Source: Flavobacteriaceae bacterium (GTDB lineage Bacteria; Bacteroidota; Bacteroidia; Flavobacteriales; Flavobacteriaceae). Taken from it: a stretch of 20,474 bases of DNA. A program made the position numbers and the translations under genes. The DNA lies in contig JAUWLK010000017.1 in NCBI GenBank assembly GCA_030613745.1, positions 1-20,474 of the forward strand, in the 5' to 3' direction. The stretch's first letter is position 1; every line of letters begins with the position of its first letter. Of this stretch, positions 7,536 to 13,741 are shown piece by piece. Under the pieces are notes generated by a model. The model ran no database searches. It was not told where the DNA came from and worked only from the letters and a program-made list of their open reading frames with translations.

Positions 7536-7582
7536 TTTTATTATTGTTTTAGATTAAGGAATTAAATCAAAAATAATAAAAC

Positions 7583-9151
7583 TTAATAAATTCTTAATTT
7601 TGTTCCTGGTTTTAAATATTTAGTACTCCAAATATTGTTCCATTCTTTGATTTGGGTAACAGAAACTTTAGGATATTTTTGCGAAATTAACCAAAGTGAA
7701 TCTCCTTTTTTAACAACATAAGTAGTGTACTTGCCTTTTGGAAGTATTTTTTTACCAGTATTTTTTGATTTATTAGAATTGCTTGATGTACTAACATAAG
7801 CTCTTCTTGGATAAATTGTTAATCTTTGACCAACTCTTAAATTGTTACTTTTTAAACCATTCCAACGTTTAATACTACTCACAGAAACACCATGTCTTTT
7901 AGCAATTTTACCAAGATAATCACCATTTCTTACACGATATCTTATTCTGTCATTGGCTTCAAAATACTTGGGTAAGGGTTTTTCACGTTTTGCATCATCG
8001 GCCAAAGCGTAAGCATAAATTTGATCTTCATTTGCAACAAATTTACCAACTAAATATTTTGGAATTGTTAAAGTGTAATTCCGGTTTTTAATAACAGGTA
8101 TAATGTTTAGTTTATATTGTGGGTTTAAAAATTCGAGTAATTCATCATCTGTTTGTAATACCTTATTAATTTGATCAAATGTGATTTGTCTTTTTACTAC
8201 AATAGTATCTGTTTCAAAAGTGTTAATTAATTCATTTTTGGCATATAGTTGGTGTTCATTTGCATACTCAAAAATGTAAAAAGTTGCGTAAAAAGCGGGT
8301 AAATAACCAGCAGTTTCTCTTGGCAAATAATGACGAATATTCCAGTAATTTTTCTTTCCTCCAGATCGTCTAATTGCTTTATTAACATTTCCTGGCCCAG
8401 AATTGTATGCGGCTAAAGCTAAATCCCAATCGTTAAAAATATTATACAAATTGGTTAGATATTTACAAGCTGCTTCTGTTGATTTTATAGGGTCAGATCT
8501 TTCATCAACATAAGAACTTACTTTTAGATCATACATTTTACCTGTTGAGTACATAAATTGCCAAAGTCCTTTGGCACCTACACGAGATTTTGCATTTGGT
8601 TTTAATGCAGACTCTACAATAGCCAAATATTTGATTTCTAAAGGTATATTGTATTTGTCGAGATGTTCTTCAAAAATAGGAAAGTAATATTTTGCTTTTC
8701 CCATTAAATTAGCAAAAGTCTCCTTTCTATTTTTTAAATAATGTTTAATTATTTTTTCTAATGAAGGGTTGTATTCAACATTAAAAGGTGTTCTACTATT
8801 TAAGTCAGTCAATCGTTCTTTTAATAAATCAGTCGAAAAATTATCAATAACTACTTTACCTATTGTGTCTTGAGGTAGAATAATCATTGAACTGTCAATA
8901 GAAGAAAACTTTAAAGACTCCATCCATTTTTTATCAAATTCACTAGCTTCAGAATATTCAATAAGAGCAATATTTTTTCCTGAAATTAATGTGGTATCAA
9001 TTCTAATAGTATCAATTTGCACTTTAAAATTGAAAGTTATTTCAATTTGATTATTGTCAACTTGAATAAGAGTATCTTTTTTTTCTAAATTTTCTTGAGA
9101 AAATCCATAAAAAGTTACTATTAATAATGCTATTGTTAAAAATTTCTGCAT
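7583..9151 (-). CDS. MltD-like lytic transglycosylase with two LysM domains (copy 1)
   Basis: A 522-residue secreted murein transglycosylase that should cleave the MurNAc-GlcNAc bond with formation of anhydro-MurNAc. Signal peptide about residues 1-18 (cut before QEN). After a 100-residue leader region, the SLT domain covers about 165-290: catalytic Glu180 in YLAIVESALKP, GAKGLWQFMYSTG (192-204), LALAAYNSGPGNVNKAIRR (244-262) and YLPAFYATFYI (283-293). Two LysM peptidoglycan-binding domains close the protein (about 405-448 and 476-522: VRNGDYLGKIAKRHG and VKKGDSLWLISQKYP), joined by a Ser/Lys-rich linker. It is the upstream neighbour of the DUF4837 gene. A close paralog precedes it at 9322-10824, pointing to tandem duplication. 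Confidence 0.93.
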   Translation of the reverse strand: MQKFLTIALLIVTFYGFSQENLEKKDTLIQVDNNQIEITFNFKVQIDTIRIDTTLISGKNIALIEYSEASEFDKKWMESLKFSSIDSSMIILPQDTIGKVVIDNFSTDLLKERLTDLNSRTPFNVEYNPSLEKIIKHYLKNRKETFANLMGKAKYYFPIFEEHLDKYNIPLEIKYLAIVESALKPNAKSRVGAKGLWQFMYSTGKMYDLKVSSYVDERSDPIKSTEAACKYLTNLYNIFNDWDLALAAYNSGPGNVNKAIRRSGGKKNYWNIRHYLPRETAGYLPAFYATFYIFEYANEHQLYAKNELINTFETDTIVVKRQITFDQINKVLQTDDELLEFLNPQYKLNIIPVIKNRNYTLTIPKYLVGKFVANEDQIYAYALADDAKREKPLPKYFEANDRIRYRVRNGDYLGKIAKRHGVSVSSIKRWNGLKSNNLRVGQRLTIYPRRAYVSTSSNSNKSKNTGKKILPKGKYTTYVVKKGDSLWLISQKYPKVSVTQIKEWNNIWSTKYLKPGTKLRIY

Positions 9152-9254
9152 TCAATATATTTCAAAAGGTTTATTTACAGTATATTCTGTATAGAAAACG
9201 GTAAAAATAGTACAAAATTTTATTAAGGTGTTGTTTTTTAGTTTTTCTTTACAA

Positions 9255-9287
9255 CTTTAAGATTTTTTTAAGAAAAAAATCTTAAAG
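9255..9287 (-). terminator. A/T-rich hairpin between the transglycosylase genes
   Basis: Perfect 15-base arms CTTTAAGATTTTTTT (9255-9269) and its reverse complement (9273-9287) around a 3-base loop, 35 bases beyond the stop of the second transglycosylase gene. The stem is A/T-rich with the T-run inside the arm; it may act as a partial terminator between the two paralogs. Confidence 0.55.
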
Positions 9288-9321
9288 GAAAAGTATTGGT
9301 TTAATCATATTGGATTGTTTT

Positions 9322-10824
9322 TTAACTTTTGAATATTTTAAGCTTTGTTCCAGGTTTTAAGAAGGTTATATTATTTAAATTATTCCAATTTATTATTTGA
9401 TCAATTGAAACCCTAGAAAATCTTCTAGAAATATTAAATAAAGTATCACCTTCTTTTACTATATAAGTTTCAAAAATTTTAGATTCTATTGAAATGATTT
9501 TATTCATTTCAATAGAAGGGGAGGAAGGGGAGACCTTTGGAGAGAAAGGATTTGTTTTGATTAATTCATTTTTGGTTACTACTAATCTTTGTCCTGTTAT
9601 TAAATAATCGGTTTGTAAACCATTCCAATTTTTTAATTGTGTTAGTGTTATATGGTGTTTTTTTGCAATTTTATTCAAATTATCACCATTTCTTACTTCA
9701 TAACTATTGGATTTAGTTATTCTTATAACATTTGATGAACTTATTTTAACAATGTTTTGATTTGGTGATTGATAAATAATATGCTCTTTATCAATAAATT
9801 TTTGAACCAAATATTTTGGTAAAGTCAACACGTAATATTTACTTTTTGAATATGGAATAATATCTTTCTTATATTGCGGATTTAATGCTTTTAATAATTT
9901 GTAATCAATTGAAATATTTTTTTGAATAGTAGCAAAAGACAATTGTTTCTTTATATGAATAGTATCAATTTCGACATAAGTTAAATCTGATTTTTTAGGT
10001 TTTAAACCGTGAGTTTTTGCATATTCAAAAATATAATATGTAGCATAAAAAGCAGGTAGATAACTACGAGTTTCTTTTGATAAATATTGCCTAATTTCCC
10101 AGTAATTTTGTTTCCCTCCCGAACGCCTTATGGCTTTTCTAACATTTCCCGGGCCAGAATTATACGCAGCTAAAGCTAAATCCCAATCATTGAAAGATTG
10201 GTATAACTTGGTTAAATACAAACAAGCTGCTTTAGTTGATTTTATAGGATCAAAACGATCGTCTATATATGAATTTACCTGTAAATTATATTCTTTACCA
10301 GTTGAATACATGAACTGCCATAAACCTTTGGCACCAGAAGGTGAGGTAGCATTTGGTTTTAATGCAGATTCAACAATGGCAAGATATTTAATTTCAAGTG
10401 GTAAATCATATTTGTCTAAATATTCTTCAAACATTGGAAAATAATATTCAGCCCTATCCATTAAATTTGATATATCTTCTTTTCGATTTTGTAAATAAGA
10501 TCTAATAAACCTTTCTAAAGTAGGATTATGAACAATATTAAAAGGTGTTTTATAATTTAATTCTTCCAACTGTTTTATTAATAATAATGAAGTGAATTCA
10601 TTTTCATCAAATTGAATTTTTTGAGGTTCTTTAACCCATGTATTATCAAAATTAGTTGTGCCACTTTTATCAATAATAGTCAAATTATTTTTTAATAAAG
10701 AAATAGAGTTTTCTTGATCAAATATTGGGTTGTTTCCTGAATCATTAAAATTTGAAAAATAACTATTTTGGCCAAAAAGTAGGGGAGATAAAACTAAAAA
10801 ATAGAGGAAAAAGGACTTTTTCAT
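9322..10824 (-). CDS. MltD-like lytic transglycosylase with two LysM domains (copy 2)
   Basis: A 500-residue paralog of the next gene in the operon, with the same architecture: signal peptide (about 1-19, cut near FGQ), SLT domain with catalytic Glu152 in YLAIVESALKP, GAKGLWQFMYSTGKEY (164-179) and LALAAYNSGPGNVRKAIRR (216-234), then LysM domains at about 375-418 and 452-498. The catalytic core is almost the same in both copies, while the N-terminal 90 residues and the inter-LysM linker differ. The linker contains a Ser/Pro-rich stretch and a 14-bp inverted repeat at the DNA level (9484-9517). It is followed by a hairpin at 9255-9287 and preceded by the lipase-like gene, 27 bases away. It probably acts beside copy 1 in cell-wall turnover. 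Confidence 0.92.
   Translation of the reverse strand: MKKSFFLYFLVLSPLLFGQNSYFSNFNDSGNNPIFDQENSISLLKNNLTIIDKSGTTNFDNTWVKEPQKIQFDENEFTSLLLIKQLEELNYKTPFNIVHNPTLERFIRSYLQNRKEDISNLMDRAEYYFPMFEEYLDKYDLPLEIKYLAIVESALKPNATSPSGAKGLWQFMYSTGKEYNLQVNSYIDDRFDPIKSTKAACLYLTKLYQSFNDWDLALAAYNSGPGNVRKAIRRSGGKQNYWEIRQYLSKETRSYLPAFYATYYIFEYAKTHGLKPKKSDLTYVEIDTIHIKKQLSFATIQKNISIDYKLLKALNPQYKKDIIPYSKSKYYVLTLPKYLVQKFIDKEHIIYQSPNQNIVKISSSNVIRITKSNSYEVRNGDNLNKIAKKHHITLTQLKNWNGLQTDYLITGQRLVVTKNELIKTNPFSPKVSPSSPSIEMNKIISIESKIFETYIVKEGDTLFNISRRFSRVSIDQIINWNNLNNITFLKPGTKLKIFKS
9484..9517. repeat. Inverted repeat inside the transglycosylase linker
   Basis: Perfect 14-base arms TTCTATTGAAATGA (9484-9497) and reverse complement (9504-9517) with a 6-base spacer. 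It is next to a G-rich double motif (GGGGAGGAAGGGGAG, from 9519). It encodes roughly residues 436-447 of the protein and has no equivalent in the paralog's linker. Confidence 0.8.
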
Positions 10825-10851
10825 TATAGCGTTTTTTTTATTTCTTTGGTA

Positions 10852-11688
10852 TTATTGTTTTGTTATTTTTTTATCTATCCAAACCATCATTTTTTCTAAA
10901 ACTTCATTTTTAATGATATCATTATGTAATTCATGATAAGCATTTTCATACAATTGTAATTCAACTTTTTCATTAGCGTTTTTTGCAAACTCTTCAGAAG
11001 CTTTATAACTAGTTAATCTATCGCCAGTACCATGCATTAATAACATAGGCATTTCCAGTTTATTAGCATTTTGTATTGCCCATTCACCTGTTTCTATAAA
11101 AACAATTGAATAATTAGGGCTAACCTTGTCATGTACTAAAGGATCGTTTTTATATGCTTCTACAATTTCTTTATCACGTGAAATGGCATCTATTTCTAAC
11201 TCATTGCCCATAGTTATTGCAGGAGCAATTTTGTGTAAAATTTTACCAATCGATAATTTCCATTTTGGAGGATCAAAAGCCAATCGTAAAAAAGGGCTAG
11301 TTGCAATAACTCCACTTAGGTTGTTTTTTCGTTTTAAAGCATAATTGATTACCACATTACCACCCATACTATGACCGTAAAGAAAAATTGGTTTATCTCC
11401 AAAAATATCTTTTGCTTTTTTGAGCATTTCATAAACACAATCAAGAACAGCATTAAAACCAGGATTATGACCTTGTTTTCCTTCAGTTTTCCCATGACCA
11501 AATTGGTCATATGTTAAAACAGCTATAGAATTATTATTATAATAAGGTATAACATGTTTTTCATAGCGTTTGGAATGCTCTCCCATTCCGTGAACTAATA
11601 CAACAACAGCTTTTACAGTTTTAGGTTGAAAATACTGACCGTAAAGTTTGGTATTGTACAGTTTAAAATTGAATTCTTTATGAATCAT
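10852..11688 (-). CDS. Monoacylglycerol lipase-like alpha/beta hydrolase
   Basis: A 278-residue serine hydrolase of the lysophospholipase/monoacylglycerol lipase group (Hydrolase_4). No signal peptide is visible, so it is probably cytoplasmic. Motifs are the oxyanion HGMGEHSKRY (33-42), DQFGHGKTEG (61-70), the nucleophile elbow GHSMGG (Ser107), the acid in HGTGD (Asp223) and the base in YHELHND (His252), giving a complete Ser-Asp-His triad. The likely reaction is ester cleavage of a monoacylglycerol or lysolipid; the substrate cannot be read from the sequence. It is the first gene of the minus-strand run that continues into the transglycosylase genes after a 27-base gap. A -7-like site lies at 11706-11713. 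Confidence 0.88.
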   Translation of the reverse strand: MIHKEFNFKLYNTKLYGQYFQPKTVKAVVVLVHGMGEHSKRYEKHVIPYYNNNSIAVLTYDQFGHGKTEGKQGHNPGFNAVLDCVYEMLKKAKDIFGDKPIFLYGHSMGGNVVINYALKRKNNLSGVIATSPFLRLAFDPPKWKLSIGKILHKIAPAITMGNELEIDAISRDKEIVEAYKNDPLVHDKVSPNYSIVFIETGEWAIQNANKLEMPMLLMHGTGDRLTSYKASEEFAKNANEKVELQLYENAYHELHNDIIKNEVLEKMMVWIDKKITKQ

Positions 11689-11705
11689 ATAGAATTTATT
11701 TCTAT

Positions 11706-11740
11706 CAAAAATAGAAAATGAGCACTATCAAATTGCAAAA
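11706..11740 (-). promoter_or_regulatory. Candidate promoter of the lipase/transglycosylase run
   Basis: On the minus strand TATTTTTG (11713 down to 11706) fits TAnnTTTG exactly, 17 bases before the ATG at 11688. A TTTTG (11740-11736) lies 22 bases upstream of it, near the expected -33 position. This is pattern matching only. Confidence 0.4.
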
Positions 11741-11915
11741 TTGTTAAAAAGTGCTAAAAACTTATAATGTAAGTGCTTGATATATAGTTTTATGTAGTTT
11801 TTTAAATGCTAGTATAGATGTTTTTAGTGTAAAAAAATTATTATTTAAGGGAGTTTTAGATATAATTTTGGTCATTAAAAATAAATAAAAATGGAATAAA
11901 TTGCTTTGAATTTTG

Positions 11916-11923
11916 TAACTTTA
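11916..11923 (+). promoter_or_regulatory. Possible -7 element before the sigma-like gene
   Basis: TAACTTTA, one base off TAnnTTTG, inside the 12-mer TTTGTAACTTTA that also occurs at 792-803. It is 25 bases before the ATG at 11949. No -33 box is evident. Confidence 0.3.
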
Positions 11924-11948
11924 TGTGTGAATCATTAATTGGATTATT

Positions 11949-12716
11949 ATGAAAAATTATAAAAATAATACTTCAGGAAAAAGACAGGAGAGCTTTAATA
12001 AAAAAATCCTTACCGTTGTTCATTTATTACATCCATATGTTAAACAAAGATTGAGATTTGCCGAAAACGTAGGTATACTTCCAAAAAACATGTATCAGTC
12101 AAATGGTATTATTGATGAAGTAATTTTGAGTATTTATGAAGGTAAAACTAATAATGATATTGATCTTAATGAGTTAAGATTAATGATGTTTGATTTCACA
12201 AATAAAAAATTAAGAAACCTGTTTGAAAGTGAAAAATGGCATAAAGATACGATTAGTACTAAAATAATTCTAGAAGAAGAATTACGTCTTTTAGAAGAAA
12301 AATTTACAGTTGATGCTGATTTTGATTTGATTATGAATGAAGAATTAGATGATATTTCCTATAACCAAAATGACGATGAATCACATTTACTTCAGTCTGA
12401 CGAAGAACAACAAAATATATTATCATTTTTAGACCTTAAAGATAAAGCTTTTTTACTTCATTCTGATGAAGTACAACAAAGTGTATTATCATTTTTAGGC
12501 CTTAAAGATAAAGCGTTTTTAAAAAGCAAAGAAAAACAAAACACCTTGCGAAAAATGTATAGAAAACTTCCTTTACAAACCTCAAATGTGGTGGATTTGT
12601 ATATTTTAGGAAAGTTAAATTTACAAGAAATAGCAACTATTTTAGATACTGAAATTGTAGAAGTAAAAAGAATTGTCGATTTTGTAAAAGAAAATTTTAA
12701 AAGATACTTAATTTGA
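11949..12716 (+). CDS. Sigma-70-like protein with internal tandem duplication
   Basis: A 255-residue protein resembling a flavobacterial branch of sigma-70-type factors. The N-terminal part (about 18-64) has LTVVHLLHPYVKQRLRFAEN and GILPKNMYQSNGIIDEVILSIY, which I take as the region-2-like helices. The middle is acidic (ELDDISYNQNDDES, 132-145). The C-terminus (about 206-255: LPLQTSNVVDLYILGKLNLQ, then EIATIL) looks like a region-4 helix-turn-helix. The middle holds two 22-residue copies (147-168 and 169-190; 17 of 22 residues identical). Promoter target and anti-sigma partner are unknown. It is monocistronic, with 260 bases upstream and the arginine leader downstream. The sigma assignment comes from memory of similar proteins and could be wrong in detail. 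Confidence 0.65.
   Translation: MKNYKNNTSGKRQESFNKKILTVVHLLHPYVKQRLRFAENVGILPKNMYQSNGIIDEVILSIYEGKTNNDIDLNELRLMMFDFTNKKLRNLFESEKWHKDTISTKIILEEELRLLEEKFTVDADFDLIMNEELDDISYNQNDDESHLLQSDEEQQNILSFLDLKDKAFLLHSDEVQQSVLSFLGLKDKAFLKSKEKQNTLRKMYRKLPLQTSNVVDLYILGKLNLQEIATILDTEIVEVKRIVDFVKENFKRYLI
12387..12518 (+). repeat. 66-bp in-frame tandem duplication
   Basis: Units 12387-12452 and 12453-12518 match at 59 of 66 bases. Both begin TTA CTT CA and end in AAA GAT AAA GC. Five of the seven differences change an amino acid. Confidence 0.93.
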
Positions 12717-12802
12717 TGTAAAATTGATAAAGAATTTTATTAATTAATACAAATAATTAATTTTTTCTTTTACTGTTTAAAATATTATTGTAATATTGCA
12801 TT

Positions 12803-12868
12803 GTGAAACTAAATAATACACATACTACATATAATAAAAATCGCCGCTCTCCCGAGCGCCGCTGTTAA
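12803..12868 (+). CDS. Putative Arg-rich leader peptide 1 (21 codons)
   Basis: GTG-initiated mini-frame whose last nine codons read AAT CGC CGC TCT CCC GAG CGC CGC TGT, then TAA: Asn-Arg-Arg-Ser-Pro-Glu-Arg-Arg-Cys. Four CGC codons in so short a frame are striking beside argG, which uses none. The stretch forms a hairpin (12842-12861). No ATG start exists and a possible -7 element lies so close that the frame might be leaderless, so translation is uncertain. Confidence 0.5.
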   Translation: MKLNNTHTTYNKNRRSPERRC

Positions 12869-12879
12869 TTTTATATTTT
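12842..12879 (+). terminator. Hairpin over leader 1 Arg codons with T-rich tail
   Basis: CGCTC (12845-12849) pairs with GAGCG (12854-12858) across the loop TCCC. Two further pairs (12842-12843 with 12860-12861) form outside a C-C mismatch. TTAATTTTATATTTT follows at 12865-12879. It is terminator-like but not perfect. Confidence 0.45.
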
Positions 12880-12930
12880 CAGTCAGTTTATTTTTATTAA
12901 ATATTTTTTCACAATCCAATTATTTTCAAA

Positions 12931-13026
12931 ATGCAATTTTATACTAACATACTAAATTTAATAAAACCTATCTTTTTAGTTATTATTAGCGCTTTTATTG
13001 TTTTTCCTCGTCGTCGTCGCCCGTAA
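12931..13026 (+). CDS. Putative arginine leader peptide 2 (31 codons, ends Arg4-Pro-stop)
   Basis: ATG-initiated frame after an A-rich stretch (TTTTCAAA). The peptide starts MQFYTNILN, has a hydrophobic centre (IFLVIISAFIVF, residues 14-25), then Pro, four consecutive Arg codons CGT CGT CGT CGC (13009-13020), CCG and TAA. A run of four arginine codons just before a stop, about 90 bases ahead of an arginine biosynthesis operon, is what a ribosome-controlled attenuator leader looks like. The Arg codons overlap a hairpin (13015-13033). The Arg-Pro-stop ending also recalls the TnaC arrest peptide. Translation is inferred, not shown. Confidence 0.72.
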   Translation: MQFYTNILNLIKPIFLVIISAFIVFPRRRRP

Positions 13027-13043
13027 GGGTGCGTTTATTTATT
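13015..13043 (+). terminator. Attenuator-like hairpin at the end of leader 2
   Basis: CGCCC (13018-13022) pairs with GGGTG (13027-13031, one G-U) across the loop GTAA, a GNRA tetraloop. Two more pairs (13015-13016 with 13032-13033) form past a bulged T. TTTATTTATT follows at 13034-13043. The stem includes the last Arg codons, Pro and stop of the leader, so a ribosome there would block it. Confidence 0.55.
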
Positions 13044-13113
13044 GGAGTTAGGTGAGTCCATCTCTGTATTTGGAATCAAATGTTATTAATAAAATTTATC
13101 AAAAAACAATACA

Positions 13114-13737
13114 ATGAAAATTGTAATTGCAACAAAAAGTCATATAAAATATGCGAATATTATCAGTGAAACTATTGATGATTCCGCTAACGAAAGAGGT
13201 ACCGGTATAGCGAAAAGAACACCTGAGTATATCACAACTAAAATAAGTAATGGTAATGCTGTCATTGCTTTAGATGGTGAAATTTTTGCTGGATTTTGTT
13301 ATATCGAAATTTTTAGTAATAAAAATTATGTGGTACACTCGGGTTTAATTGTACACAGTAATTATCGAAAACAAGGCTTAGCAAAAAAGATAAAAAATAA
13401 AGTTTTTAATTACTCAATACAAAAATATCCTGATGCTAAAATTTTTGGAATTACAACGGGTTTAGCAGTATTAAAAATAAATTATGGACTAGGATATAAA
13501 CCTGTAACTTTTTCTGAACTAACTGATGATCCTGAATTTTGGAAAGGATGTCAAACTTGTCAGAATTATGATGTTTTACAACGTACTAATCAAAAAATGT
13601 GTTTATGTACAGGTATGCTGTTTGATCCAAAACATGAAGATAATGTTAAAGAACACCCTTATGATTCTAAAACATTAAGTAGATTAAAAAGAATTAAACA
13701 GGCTTTATTTTTAAAAAAATCTGATAAAAAATTATAA
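13114..13737 (+). CDS. GNAT acyltransferase, probable N-acylglutamate synthase
   Basis: A 207-residue GNAT-fold enzyme. The acyl-CoA pyrophosphate-binding motif is YRKQGLA (84-90) after the strand HSGLIVHSNYR. The C-terminal extension carries four cysteines as CQTC (146-149) and CLC (163-165), which could bind a metal. It is the first gene of the arginine operon and ends 4 bases before argG. No argA or argJ is in view, and the pathway needs an enzyme that acylates glutamate. I therefore infer that this protein makes N-succinyl- or N-acetylglutamate. From memory, a GNAT protein in Bacteroides and related bacteria has been linked by mutant fitness to exactly this step; I cannot check that this one is orthologous. 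The acyl group is not readable from sequence. Confidence 0.72.
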   Translation: MKIVIATKSHIKYANIISETIDDSANERGTGIAKRTPEYITTKISNGNAVIALDGEIFAGFCYIEIFSNKNYVVHSGLIVHSNYRKQGLAKKIKNKVFNYSIQKYPDAKIFGITTGLAVLKINYGLGYKPVTFSELTDDPEFWKGCQTCQNYDVLQRTNQKMCLCTGMLFDPKHEDNVKEHPYDSKTLSRLKRIKQALFLKKSDKKL

Positions 13738-13741
13738 AAAA

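Larger units (their letters stand above)
12717..13113 (+). promoter_or_regulatory. Leader region of the arginine/proline operon
   Basis: This 397-base gap contains two short Arg-rich reading frames (12803-12868 and 12931-13026), each with a GC-rich hairpin overlapping its Arg codons and a T-rich tail. It is followed by about 85 bases of A/T-rich sequence before the GNAT start. The first 85 bases show only A/T-rich sequence with imperfect -7-like sites (TATTATTG at 12783-12790 and TAATATTG at 12791-12798). No ArgR-type operator could be recognised. I infer transcription attenuation by arginine for the downstream operon. Confidence 0.65.

Noticed and set aside
10130..10444. 104-codon plus-strand frame inside the second transglycosylase gene
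   Set aside because: Exactly opposite the conserved SLT domain; explained by codon bias of the real gene.
12387..12518. CRISPR-like repeat
   Set aside because: The two copies are directly adjacent without spacers and are in frame within a protein; no CRISPR array was seen anywhere in the window.
12842..12864. GC-rich stretch as a tRNA or small RNA fragment
   Set aside because: Only one short hairpin with no cloverleaf arms or CCA; the Arg-codon reading explains it better.
13034..13113. Riboswitch or ArgR operator in the last part of the leader
   Set aside because: I could not match a known riboswitch core or an ARG-box pair; only weak pairing was found.
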